From the NCBI GenBank assembly GCA_030549775.1, contig CM060174.1:13820128-13884127 (forward strand): DNA of 64,000 nucleotides. Reading direction: 5' to 3'. The notes beneath the pieces were generated by a model that was not told the origin of the DNA, searched no databases, and worked only from the letters and a program-made list of their open reading frames with translations. Numbering within the stretch: the stretch's first letter is position 1; the number at the start of each line of letters is the position of its first letter. The translations under genes were made by a program, and so were the position numbers. This DNA is from Tamarix chinensis (Eukaryota > Streptophyta > Magnoliopsida > Caryophyllales > Tamaricaceae). Shown one piece after another: positions 37,707 through 49,670 of the stretch.

Positions 37707-38010
37707 TTTTTTATTTTTAGATATAATAATAATGTTGATATAATGATAATTATGATAATAATAAATTTATACAAATATTTATAATGTCATCATTAATTAT
37801 GAAAATTATATCTAATAATAATAATATTTCTTATAATACTAATAATAAAAATAATCATTATAATAATATTAGTATTTACTTTATTATTTGTAACAATTAT
37901 ATATGATCATAAAATATTTACTTATAATAATATTATTATTATTCATAATAATATTAAGAAAAATTATATTATATTATTGTCAGGTTTATAAATGTTATTA
38001 TTATGATAAG

Positions 38011-38056
<46 letters not shown>

Positions 38057-38420
38057 AATAAAAATATTATATTGTTAATATAGTATTAATATGAATATCA
38101 ACTTTATTATTATATTATATATAATAATGTAAGTAGTTATAATAAATATATTTTATTATTATATTATTTATATTACTATTTATTAAATAATAATTATAAT
38201 TATTTTTATATTTATATTTATAGTAAATTATTACAATAAATAATATGATAATATTTAAATAAATGTTATTTTAAATATAATAATTACTATTTACATAAAT
38301 ATAGTAATAATATAAATATTACCATGAATTAAAGTAATAATAATATTATTATTAAGTATAATCATTATTATCAATTTAGTTTATTATTATTATAATAACT
38401 ATTCTCATTATATTATTACT

Positions 38421-38455
<35 letters not shown>
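36830..38455. repeat. Extremely AT-rich (ATT)n/(AT)n block, 1.6 kb
   Basis: Almost only A and T, with many self-complementary TAATTATTA words, an (ATT)n run at about 37648-37703, an (AT)n run at about 38018-38053 and an (AAT)n run at about 38423-38453. It resembles the (AAT)n block of the giant LTRs but is three times longer, and no LTR ends were seen around it. No gene. Confidence 0.9.
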
Positions 38456-38456
<1 letters not shown>

Positions 38457-40223
38457 TATGTTAATTTTTATCAACACTAATCATATTAAATTAGATCATA
38501 TCAGAAATTTTGGACGAGGAAAACATATCCTTACTTCATTTTAGCTAATAAGATCTATCATTTATTGGAGAAAAAAATATCCATACTTTTATCGCGATCC
38601 ATAATAAAACATTCATTAAATAGTTTTAAAAAATAAAATCAAACCACACATCCCAAAACATCCAGATGCTCCGTCCTTTTCTTTTCTTTTTTTTGCTTCC
38701 TTTTCTTTCTTTCTTTACTAATAAAATGGTGCCGAAGTGTTTCGCAATAAAAAGCTAAAAGTATTTGGCTTAAAATATCAATATACACCGTCTTATTTAC
38801 CACACATTACGTGGAAGCAGCCCTTTCTTCTCCTTTTTTTTTTTGGCCTTTTGTCATCCCAATCTTTACCGGAACTCCTTTGCATGATTGCATCCGCATC
38901 CACTAATGCATAATAACTTTATTCAAGCCGTTATTTTCGTTCCAAAAATTTTTTATTTCTCAAAACTATATGTATAAATATAATTCATAATTTAAAAAAT
39001 TATTTTTTTATTTCTTTCCACCTCCATTTTCGTACGCAGAATTGTTCATGGATCGATCCACATTAAAATTTTAGATCAGACCAATCAATTATTTTGGATT
39101 TCAATCCAAAACCGAACCAATATTCTGACTTGAATTTTGGTTCCAAAGTAAAAAAAAAAATTAAACTTTAACTGGTTTTCATCCTATTTGATTCAGTCTT
39201 CTAATCCGATCCAAAATTTTATTAATATTTTATCTAATCTATATATATATATATATATATAATATAATATAAAAATATATATTTAATTAATTTTAATCTT
39301 AACCAATCTTGAACCCATAATTTCGATCCAATCCCCCATCTTAGCTTTAAAAAAATTTTATCATTAACAGCGGCACCCCTACTGTCGGCGTCTTCGGATC
39401 TCGGCAGTGGCGGGGTTTTTTATGTTGGGTTTAGTTCAGTTCATATTACTGTTCCCGACTGTAATTCTGCATTCAAACTACAATATGATCCGAGATTGGT
39501 ACAAGTATCTGTTTCAAAGTCCCCGTTCCCACAATCTTCGACACTTAAGTGCGTTTCGTAGTTATTGATAATTGCTATCCACAATCTTTACCGGAGCATA
39601 AAGGAGAATTTAGGCTCTGACAAAAATGCCCTCGAAAACAAAAAAAGTGGATTTATTCTACAACACTTGAGAATTTGAAGAGACACTCGGTTTATTTTTT
39701 TTAAAATTCAAAATTAAATGCCAAGCCAGTGCAGTCAAAAAAAGCGGATGAGTGGTGCTAAAAAATAGTAATTGACAAAACAGAAGGAAAAAAAAGTCTC
39801 CTTGGTAGAGAACCAATAAAAGGCAATTCTTTCGTAAATATCACCACTATTTATTGAATAAATCATTCAAGGGAACCAATTATAGAAGACGCATGAATGG
39901 AACTATGGAAGTCCGGCAGTTTAGTTGCCAGCTCCTCCTAATCAGCCTAAACAAAAACACAATTATTTTCTGTCACCAAAGGAGCATTGAGGGTACAAAG
40001 GGCATAACCAACACAGAAAGAAATAAGGCTATGCTTATCTCACACAGATACATTTTTTCTTTGTTGTATTTTATCATTATTACCTTCTCAAACGTATTTA
40101 CCTAGCAAATAATAAATATATGAACTTACCTAGTGTGCGTTCCCAGATGGCATGCATCAAAATATAATGAAGCAAATCTGATCCAAGTTCATCTAACGGA
40201 AAACAGCTTGGGTCATGTAATGG
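38456..40223. other. Intergenic DNA downstream of the trihelix gene
   Basis: No coding region is supported. There is a short (TA)n run at about 39240-39261. The last few hundred bases before 40224 are the likely 3' untranslated region of the minus-strand gene, but no end signal can be fixed. A GC-richer patch at 39365-39600 has no recognisable homology. Confidence 0.55.
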
Positions 40224-42212
40224 TCACTCCATCATTGTCATCGAAGAAGTGCCATCACTAGCGACAATTTGATAACCGACTTGATCATCTTTTCTCTGCT
40301 TGATCCCTGCACTTGCTTTGTGATCCGTCGCCAGCACACCTTGGCCTTGCTGAGGCGGCTGCTGCTGCTGGTCGGGTTGATGATTCATCATATGCAATAA
40401 AAGCTCTTCCGGTCTCAAGTTGGAACTTGGATTTTCTGAATTATGATCTAATTTCCTGACCTTCCTTTGGTAAAGTGCCTCAAGCTGGTGAAAGTAAGGA
40501 CATGTCTTGGAATCAAGAGGTCTCTTCTTGTTGCTCTCTTTCACTCTCCTGAAATACTTGTTTATGTTCTCCCATTTCTCTTTGCATCTCTTTGCGTTCC
40601 TGTCATAGCCTAGTTTCTTCATTGCAGCTGAAATCTCTTCCCACAAAGACCCCTTCGGACCAGTATCCTGCTGCTCCACTTCCATGTTTGTTCTAAGCCT
40701 TATCAAAGCATCTACTTCATCCTTTGGCCATCGAGCTGACCCTGCCTGTGTAGAATTCTCCATATCATTAACATTTTCATTAGTACCATTTTGCTTGTAA
40801 GCCACAGTTTCCTCTGCCGGGGTGGGAATCTGTGGGACCTGCACCAAGCTCCTTTTCTCTTCTGTACTTGAGTTTTTCCGTATCTCGACCGAGCCTTTAC
40901 CTTTTTCTAAAACCTTCTCCAAGAATGCAAGCACTGTTGCGTCTTTTGCAGCTGCTATCTCTCTTTCTTGCATCAAAAGTTCTCTCTCTCTTCTAATCCT
41001 ATCCAACTCTTGCGCCTTCCACGCCTCCTCTCTGGCTATCCTATCACGCTCACATTTCTCTAGCGCTTCTAGAAACTTGTTCTGCAAATCGGCTTGCCTC
41101 TCCAACACCGTCCCCATTAATTTGTCGAAATATGCCTCCCATTTCCTCTTCTTCTTCCGGCTGCCTTCACACTCATTCCCCGAGGATGAGGCGGTTGAGG
41201 TAGAGGTTGATAAGAAATTTGCATCAAATGCTTGGATCGGAAATGGGGTGATATTTTCCGGATTGGGTTGTGGGCTAGCAAACATGGATGTACGAGGCAT
41301 TGTCGCGACTGTGGTTGCAGCAGGATTACCTTGTTCGTGTCCTGAAGATGGGCTAGAGATGTCGTGGTGGTCAAGCGCTTCTAGCTGATCAAAAAACCGA
41401 TATGACTTTCCATTCGATCGACTAGATTGGTATCTTTTGGTTCTCTTGTGATACTTGTATACGTTCTCGAATTTCTCCTTGCATTTCTTAGCATTCCTAT
41501 GATATCCAAGCTCAGCTAGTCTCCTAAATCCACAACCACAATATCACTTTCTGAATTTCAATTCAAATTCAACAAACATTCAGACCCGAAAAAAAAAATC
41601 AAGCAAGAAAATTACACGTCACTTTCAACCTCAATTTATAAGAGGGAATCCAGGATGAATAGCAGTGCAAGAAGGCAATGGATAAAACAGACTCCGGAGG
41701 AATCCACGAATGATTTGCAGCCACAGAAAAGCAAATTATAATAGTTAATGGACCCAAACCGAAAGCAAAAGTGACAATTGCTTCTAAATCCAATCAACAC
41801 ATCAAAATTAAAGATGCATACAAATATAATCCATTACCATTATTCAACCAACCCAAAATTCCCCCATGAACAATAGCAGCTCTCATAAGTCAAAATAAAT
41901 CAACCAAGCTTGAGCTGAATTCGGTTACCTCGAAACTTCATCCCATAGAGGAGATTTAGCGCTAGCATCCCGAAAGGCAGCGTCCATTTCATGCCTTATA
42001 CTCAGTAAAGCTAAAGTCTCTTCTCGCGGCCACCGATTCCCCGATGAACTCCGATCCCCGCCGCCACCGCCACTTTCGGCTCCACTTTTCTCATTGTCTC
42101 TCTCTCCAAGCACAGCAGCTGTCGTTGGCGGACTCGACACAACAACAGTGACTCCAGGTTCACCACCCAGCCGCTCATATTTTGGCCTCTCTTCTACTGA
42201 AGTTTCGGCCAT
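40224..42212 (-). CDS. Trihelix (GT-2/DF1-like) transcription factor, 2 exons, 527 aa
   Basis: Exon 1 is 42212-41929 and exon 2 is 41523-40224. The 405-bp intron begins GTAACC and ends TTTAG, splitting an Arg codon. Two DNA-binding trihelix domains lie at about residues 60-125 (NRWPREETLALLSIRHEMD, SPLWDEVSR) and 358-447 (ARWPKDEVDALIRLRTNME, GSLWEEIS, KRCKEKWENINKYF). Each has the spaced tryptophans and CKEKxEN signature of the family. Between them are a basic RKKKRKW signal (217-223) and a long central helix rich in E, R and Q (221-307), typical of GT-2-type proteins. The C terminus is Q/P-rich. These factors bind GT elements in promoters in the nucleus. The first ATG is MAETSVEERP; upstream in-frame codons lack an ATG. 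GT-2, DF1 and GTL1 cannot be told apart here. Confidence 0.96.
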
Positions 42213-42999
42213 GTTTGAATTGCCCGATATCAACGATCCTAGGACAAAACTTACAGTAGAGGGTGTTTTTTTTTCTCTTTTTCCGATTGCTCCCCAGTTG
42301 AAATACCTGTGCGGAGAGTGAAAATTTTTAGGGTTCTATATTGGGTAATTTTGTTTCCTGGGTTTGGTTGAATAAAATTAGCTGTTTTTTGTCGTGTGCG
42401 TATTGAAAAACGTTGATGCGGTTTTATTAGAAAGAGGTAAAAGAGAAAAAGAAAGGAAGGAAAAAACGATGAATCTAGTCAAAATAATCGGTGGGGTGGT
42501 CCTTGGCGGACGGGTGGTATGGCGGGCCTCGCGGCAGACGTGCTGCAACTGGTGTTTGTGATTGGATACAGTATAAGTGTACAAAATACTTTGATTTTGA
42601 ATGTTTTTTTTTTCGCCGTTTGCATTTTTACAGCTAAGAGTTCTACTAGTTCTAGTTGCCAGTTCACAATCTTTATGGCGTTTCTTATTTAGCTTATTTT
42701 CATGTGTTTGGAATGGCGAGTTGGCGACTACATTAATACTCAACTTTATTAGTTGAATTGATCGGAAAATAACCGAAAAGTAATATTTTTTTAATTTTAA
42801 AGTTTATTTATTTATAATTTCTTAAAAGAGGGATGCAAAAACTCAAACTAAAAAATATTTTTAAAATAGAAATGGCGTATTAAACAAAATTTCCATGCAT
42901 AAATAAAATTTATCAATGGATAATTTTCATTGCCTGTATATTTATAAATTGGTAAAAAAAAATATTTTAATGTTTTACACTCTTGTTATATGCATGTTT
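42213..42999. other. Upstream region of the trihelix gene
   Basis: Presumed 5' leader and promoter of the minus-strand gene, then AT-rich intergenic DNA. No confident TATA box or other site is claimed. Open frames here are not conserved-looking. Confidence 0.5.
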
Positions 43000-44600
43000 T
43001 CATAAGTTCCCCAAATGTATAGGTTAAATTTTGTATTAGATTTGTGGATACTATATATTTTGTTATTTTGTTGTGTAGGCACACTCTTTAGATGCAAAAG
43101 AATGCTAAGATGAAGTGATATAAAGGCTTAAAGCAAGTGATGAAAATGACTTAGCATAGATATGATCTCACAATCATTAGGGATAATTGCGGTTAAGTTT
43201 AGAGGAAAGGCTTTCATTATATGTGCAATATGCATTTGGGGAAGAAAAAAATGTAAAGTATGGAAGTTTTAAGTCTCTTTAAGTATTTCGGTGCATCTAG
43301 AATCACCTTATTTCAAATTCAAACAAAGAAGTTTTGACCAAAATATTAAATGTTCTCCGGTATTAAAATCCAACACAAAATACGACCTAGTAGCCTAATT
43401 GTTCCTAGTGCATGTATTCCATGTCGGATGTTTTGAATCTTGGCAATAGTAACTTGTTTCTTTCATGCTTGACTAAAGCATTTAAAGAGTCATCTCTGCG
43501 ATATTTTTGTGGAGACTTTATTATTAGAATAGGAGGACAGAGGATAGAACCTTTGAATGGGATTTTCTCTCTAGTATACTATTGCACTTTGAATCTTCAT
43601 TTGTATTCATTAAGTTTTGCTATTTTGTTCCACATTTCACAACTTCTATTCAAGAAATATTTATGCTTCATACTAATGGCAACAATGGAGGTGAACAAAG
43701 TTTAATCACAAGATTTTAGTTGTAGTAACATTAGTTTATTCTTCTCAATTCCCTTTATAGTATTTTGTAGAATATTATGCTAATCTTGTATTTAATCTTG
43801 TACTTGATTTTAAGTATGTATGAGTAAATTTCTATTTTTAGGATTGGGTTACATCTCTATTATAATTATTTGAGCAATGATTTATTTTAATTTCTTCTTT
43901 AGCAATCTAATTAATCAAATATGATTGTTATCAATTTGTAAATCAGCTAATCCGCTTGATCACCACTCTATATTAACTTAGGTACTTAGTTGAGTACTAA
44001 AAACTAAAAGTTTTTATCAAACCCATCATAATTGAACAAGGAAATATAATCACGAAAGTAGTTTTGACTCTCTTGGGTTAAGAATTGCATGTGAATGTAA
44101 TGAGTTCAATGTGGTTTAGTCCTATGAAAATAGGTGACTAAATCCAATTAGACATGGTCATTAATCCATGAAAGTGGTTTTTGGTTCACTTACGCATTCC
44201 ACCCTTTGAATTTGGGTAGTCAATAGTCATCTTAGAAATAAAATTATTTATATCTTGAACATTAAAATCATAGTGATGACCCGATCATAGGCTTTGTTAT
44301 ATTTGACTTCATCTCTATCATATTTTGTATTATATTATATTCAATGGCATTCTTCCATCTTAATTCATCATTTCCCTTACAATTGATATATTTTGGTTTA
44401 AATAATCTAAAAGATAGAAATATTAGTAATTAGTATCGAGTCCTTGTGACAATGATCTTGATTCACTATAGTAAGTTTATAGGCTTCTAGATTTTGCCTA
44501 TCAAATTTTCTAGCACCTTGTTGGAGATTTAATTTCCATGTTATTATTGGTGATTTTCATCCTTTTCCTAAACTAAAACCTTTTTCTTTTTATTCCTAAT
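43000..44600 (+). mobile_element. Decayed Athila/Tat-like Ty3/gypsy LTR and leader
   Basis: The sequence at 44500-44530 (TAGCACC then TTGTTGGAGA) differs from the leader motif TGGCGCCGTTGCCGGGGA of Athila/Tat elements only by G-to-A or C-to-T changes and one lost base. Just before it is ATCGAGTCCTTGTGACAATG, another word typical of the end of such LTRs. Upstream text with TTGTTGTGTAGGCACACTC fits the same LTR type. No coding part follows, because the solo LTR at 44933 and other DNA intervene. Limits are approximate. Confidence 0.4.
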
Positions 44601-45032
44601 TTCATATGTTTCTTTTTTTTATCTCTCTTTCATGTTGATCATTCTTGTATGTAAAAGTCCCTCCAACTTGGAGATCCTATTCCATACAATCTTAAAATGA
44701 AACAAAACTGAAACAATAGAAGAAAACAACAAAGGATATAAAATAATAGTGTGACAATGGTGACAGATAAATCAATGAAAGACTATGTTATACTAAACAA
44801 TAAACACACAAGATGCACACTTATGCATCACTCACCCAATTATGGCAACAAATAATTTGGAAATAAAGCCCTCACTATTGCTTATAATATAATAGAACTA
44901 ATATTATGCCTCTTTTTAAAGCATGTATAAAATGTAACACCCCCAAATTTACTACTGAAAAATTTCGTTTAAGACAAAGGTTTTAGCGGAAGCGAAAGAA
45001 TTAAAACCATAAACTTGGGGGTATTACCGCCA

Positions 45033-45078
45033 CACTTAGTACTAGACCGGTTCACTCCTACCGTTCCGATACTAAGTG
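45033..45078 (-). other. Terminal LTR hairpin, copy in 44933 LTR
   Basis: Arms CACTTAGTACTAGACCGGT (45033-45051) and ACCGTTCCGATACTAAGTG (45060-45078). It differs from the 30446 copy at several stem positions where both sides changed together. Confidence 0.75.
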
Positions 45079-45396
45079 CTAAGGCTAAACTAAACAATCA
45101 TTAAGTAAGAGTCATCAAAACATAGGTCCATAGTTAACATAGACCATTCACGAAAACCACGAGTCAACAACAGTTAAAATATCGTTTAGGAATACAACTT
45201 AGAGTACGGTTTCAAAACAAGAAGCGTAGTACAAAATATAGCCAAATAAAACAGATCCCAAGGGACCAATATCCGGATCGCCTACTCACTCAAGCCAAGC
45301 CTTCCACCCCACAATTAGTAACCGATCAAACCTGCATAGGAGGTATGCTCCCCACCATCGGTGGATCATCACAGGACTCATTCAATCAAGGTAGTA

Positions 45397-45417
45397 TCAG
45401 TATGGGTCCAATACTGA
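45397..45417. other. Stem-loop TCAGTAT/ATACTGA
   Basis: 7-bp perfect arms at 45397-45403 and 45411-45417 around GGGTCCA. Compared with the copy at 30951 the C-G pair has become T-A. Confidence 0.75.
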
Positions 45418-45604
45418 GTAAGGACACTGGTGCGCTAAGGCCAAGCATACAATCATACAACATAACATACGTAGCACAATCATATAGACAACATGCGATA
45501 ACCAGCAAGATAAGGCCTGAATACTTTTCTGTGACCTATTCCTCATTTCTCATTAATAATACGTTCATTCCACACATATTCTTTAATAGTCCGTGTGAGT
45601 GCGG

Positions 45605-45950
45605 AAACCCCACTATTATAGCCGGTGGAACGGTCACGAGGGCCATGCCCTACCACTATTATAGCCGGTGGACCGGTCACGAGGGTAACATACCCTGCCA
45701 CTATTATTTGTCGGTGGACCGGTCTGGCCCCGACTCACAAGGTGTTCCACTGTAAATGTTTGTATCTTTCCCAGGTCTTATCATCATTCTGATTAGTTTG
45801 TTGAGCACGGAATCCCCCACTATTATAGCCGGTGGAACGGTCATGAGGGCCATGCCCTGCCACTATTATAGCCGGTGGACCGGTCACGAGGGTAACATAC
45901 CCTGCCACTATTATTTGCCGGTGGACCGGTCTGGGTCCGGCTCAACATCT
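45605..45950 (-). repeat. Duplicated CCGGT hairpin module
   Basis: Two blocks about 206 bp apart, each with three CCACTATTAT units followed by GCCGGTGGACCGGTC words and spacers AGGGC CAT GCCCT and AGGGTA ACA TACCCT, which are themselves perfect short hairpins. The two blocks are nearly identical in the core. Confidence 0.85.
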
Positions 45951-46299
45951 TTCTCTGTAAGTAGGTAATGTCTTAACATATCTTATTCAAAAGGTTTTCA
46001 CCATGGATATGCATAAATCATTCTCTTTATGCTTTACACATCACAACCAATAAAATTCCACATTCATAACTACACTTAAATCAATAATACACATGATAAC
46101 GCCAAACAACTCTAAGCAGTCGTAACCGACCCTAATTGTCCACACCAACCCGTGGTTAACCACTCTCATCCCTACTTTACCATAACAACCGTACTTAGCC
46201 ATCCCAAACCTTAATTATCCTCAACAGTCACAATTAGTTACTCCATCCCTACTTAATCACAATGTCCTAGAGTTAATCACTCCAAACCCTGATCCCATA

Positions 46300-47170
46300 C
46301 GATCATTAACTCCCATGCAAAACCCTAACTCCACCATGCAAACCCTAATACCGCCATACCAACATTAATACCACCATACAACCCATAACACCACCATGCA
46401 AACCCTAATACCACCATAAGTCATTAATACCACTATACAATCATTAATACCACCATACGAACATTAATACCACCATACAAACCCAATACCACCATGCAAA
46501 CCCTAATACCACCATACAACATTAATACCTCCATAAAATTACAAATACCACCATACAACATTAATACCTCCATAAAATCACAAATACCACCATACAACAT
46601 TAATACCTCCATAAAATCACAATACCACCATACGAACATTTATACCACCATATGAACCCTAATACCACCATGCAAACCCTAATACCACCATACAAACCCT
46701 AATACCACCATACAACATTAATACCTCCATAAAATCACAAATACCACCATACAACATTAATACCTCCATAAAATCACAAATACCACCATACAACATTAAT
46801 ACCTCCATAAAATCACAATACCACCATACGAACATTTATACCACCATACAAACCCTAATACCACCATGCAAACCCTAATACCACCATACAAACCCTAATA
46901 CCACCATACAACATTAATGCCTCCATAAAATCACAAATACCACCATACAACATTAATACCTCCATAAAATCACAAATACCACCATACAACATTAGTACCT
47001 CCATAAAATCATAAATACCACCATACAAACCCTAATACCACCATAAGCCATTAATACCACTATGCAATCATTAATACCACCATACACACCCTAATACCAC
47101 CATACAACATTAATACCTCCATAAAATCACTAATACCACCATACAAACCATTAGGACCGCCATAGAACAT
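46300..47170 (-). repeat. 39-bp tandem repeats with a 196-bp higher-order unit
   Basis: Units of ACCACCATACAACATTAAT plus CCTCCATAAAATCACAA repeat three times, followed by AAACCCTAATACCACCATRC units. The whole pattern repeats with starts at 46501, 46697 and 46893, exactly 196 bp apart. The first two units differ at about three positions. Confidence 0.9.
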
Positions 47171-47779
47171 TAACACCATCATACAAACTTCAAGACTCCC
47201 ATGATGGTTCCCAACTCATATTACCATTTATCCTAATATGCATGTCCTAGAGGGCCATAACATAATACATCATAAACATCATACATATACATGTCATGCT
47301 CATATCATGGGAGCACATACAACATACCTCAATCTCCAAGCTGCGCTACACATAAGGCAAGTTATACATAAATCATATAATACATGGCATAGCGTGGCAT
47401 ACACAACATTCAACACATCCATGTCACACATAGCACAAGGCCATTAGCTTCGTCCTTACCTAAGGTGACGTCGGGCTTAGAGCACGCTCCTCTAACTCCT
47501 TAGGGCTTTGGTCGGGGTTACCTATAAAAGGGAAAAATGCTAAGTATTAGTTTCCCTTACAAGTACCATCAACCCTTATTCTAATTTAGGATTAGGGTTT
47601 TTATTACTAAAGAGGGTATTATACGAAAACTAGGGTTTTTACCTTAGAATTAGTATACTAAATATTAGTAGTCAAAATATAGTTATTTACGATACTTATT
47701 GTTACACTTATTTTATTAAGCCCATTAGTTCCATTCTTATAATACTAGTGTTCACTATTCATAGTAAAATAGTGATAAT

Positions 47780-48254
47780 AATAATAATAATAATAATAAG
47801 ACTACTAATAGTGACATTTATGGTTCAAGTAATAGAACTCTAGCATTTTTAAGATTAAGTCTAACAATGGTGTTAGGTTTGAAATAATAATATTGTAAGG
47901 TCACAATATTACAAGTAAACTATTCCTAAGGGTGATAATGATAATAGTAATAATACTAATAATGATGATGATAATAGTAATACTCCTAATAGTAATGATA
48001 ATAACAATAATACAACCAAGTAAGGTTTAGCAACCATAATAATAACCGTAGTAAGGATAATAGAAGTAATAATAGTAATATTATTAATAATGTTAATACT
48101 AACAATTATAAAAATTAAGATTAAAGTTAAGTATAATAAAAGTTAGGGCTCAAAAGGGATGTTAGTATTAGTAAGAAAATAAGACATTAATAATAGAGAC
48201 CATAATAATGATAATAATGATAATAATAATAATAATAGTAATAGTAATGAAAGA

Positions 48255-48294
<40 letters not shown>

Positions 48295-48300
48295 TTGGTA
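47780..48300. repeat. (AAT)n-rich block of the LTR
   Basis: Interrupted AAT/ATG trinucleotide repeats, purest at about 48257-48292. It corresponds to 33060-33600 in the other solo LTR. Confidence 0.9.
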
Positions 48301-48349
48301 GATAATAGTATTAGTTATATAAAAGGGGTATTAGGGTTTGGATGAGTGG

Positions 48350-49670
48350 AGAACCACCTAGGGTTGGTGGTGGTCCGGCGGCGGCGCGTGGCGGCGACGG
48401 TGGCGGCGGTGGAGGAGGAGAAGAGGGGGAAAGATGGAGGTGGTGGTTAGATGGGGGGAGAAAAGAAGGAGTTTGAGGTGGGGAAGGAAACAGCAGGTGA
48501 AGGGGAGTGGAGTGAGGGTGGTGGCGTGGCAAAGGGTGGCGGCGCGCGGCGGCGACGGCGGCGGCCGAGGGTGGTGGAGAGAGGTGGAAGATGAGGGAGG
48601 AAGGAGGAGGGGGAGGCGGGGGAAGATGGAGGTATGGGAAGGTAGAGGGAGGTCTGCTGGGCATTTTGGAGGGTGGAGGAGGCTCTGGTGGCGGCTGGGT
48701 TGGCGGTGGAAGGCGGCGCAAGGGCGGCGAGGGGTTGGAAGGGGCTGCTCGGGGTGGCTATTTTGCACGGCCAGGGCGGCACGTGCAGGGAAAATCGAGG
48801 GCTGAGGAGGGCTTGGTTAGGTGGAGGGTGGTGCAAGGTGGGGTTCTGGGCGGCGCTCGACCGGCGGCGTTGGGGGAGGGCGTCGGTCGACGCGTCTGAT
48901 GGGGCGGCGGCGAGAGGGAGCAAACCCAGGGTTTCGGGGTTCCAAATCCCGAACCCAGGTGATCAATGGGGGTATTTATAGGTAGGGTGGTCGGGCAAGG
49001 CCAGGGGAAGAAGACACAAGGGGGGTGCAGGTGCCAGGCTGGCCGGCAGGCGGCAGGTCCTGCCATGGCAGGTTGGGTCGGGGAGGGGGAGAAGAAAAGG
49101 GAAAGAGATGGGCACGCGGGAAGGGGAGCTGTGGAGCTTGTTGGGGTCGAAAAAGGAAAAGAAAACGACAGGGAGGCAGGGGAGGACGGTCGGCGCTGGT
49201 GGCTGCCGGCGAGATTCGGGGCTGCAAGTCGAGTTGCAGGTCGGCGTGCAGGTCGGGGAAGAAGAAGACAGGCAGGGTGGACCGGTGGTCCAGGGGAAAA
49301 AGAAAAAGAAGGGGAACCGGCTGGTTCGGCAGCGTTTATTTAATCCGTAAGTCAAACGCGGCGTACTAAGGGTTGTGGGAGGAAAACGCAGCGTCGCGCC
49401 GTAGGCTGGCAACGGTCATAAGGCCGTTAACCGTGACGCGGCGTTTCGACGTCTCTGAGGGCAAAACGCAGCGCATGGGACGCACGATGGTTGGCGTCGC
49501 ATGGCGCGGGCCGCGGGAAGGGAAAGAAGGAAGGGACGGGGGTTCGGGCGGCCTGCACGCGAGACAGGGGAGAGGAGAAGGGTTTGGGCCGGTGGGCTGG
49601 CCCAGCCGGGGGGGAGAGAAAGAAGAAAAAAAGAAAGAGGAGGGAGAAAAAGGAAAAATAAGGGAAAATA
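48350..49670. repeat. GC-rich purine-skewed tract of the LTR
   Basis: The plus strand is rich in GGCGG, GGAGG and GAAAAAG words. The GC content is far above the rest of the window. It ends in AAGAAAAAAAGAAAGAGG near 49630, just before the AT-rich LTR leader. Multiple overlapping open frames on both strands give P/S/H-rich or G/R/W-rich proteins without domains. Confidence 0.8.
48973..48980 (-). promoter_or_regulatory. TATA box of the LTR
   Basis: TATAAATA on the minus strand in the context CTATAAATACCCCCATTG, matching the boxes at 34259 and 58666. Confidence 0.65.

Noticed and set aside
37568..37774. Asparagine-rich 68-aa frame
   Set aside because: Reading of an (ATT)n microsatellite.
40822..41388. 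188-aa plus-strand frame
   Set aside because: Antisense shadow of exon 2 of the trihelix gene.
42213..42233. Trihelix start at a TTG codon upstream
   Set aside because: A non-ATG start is not justified. The first ATG at 42212 gives a normal N terminus.
46433..46639. 68-aa frame with 13-residue repeats
   Set aside because: By-product of 39-bp tandem repeats in the LTR.
46300..47170. CRISPR-like direct repeats
   Set aside because: Head-to-tail degenerate satellite-type repeats without unique spacers, in a plant LTR.
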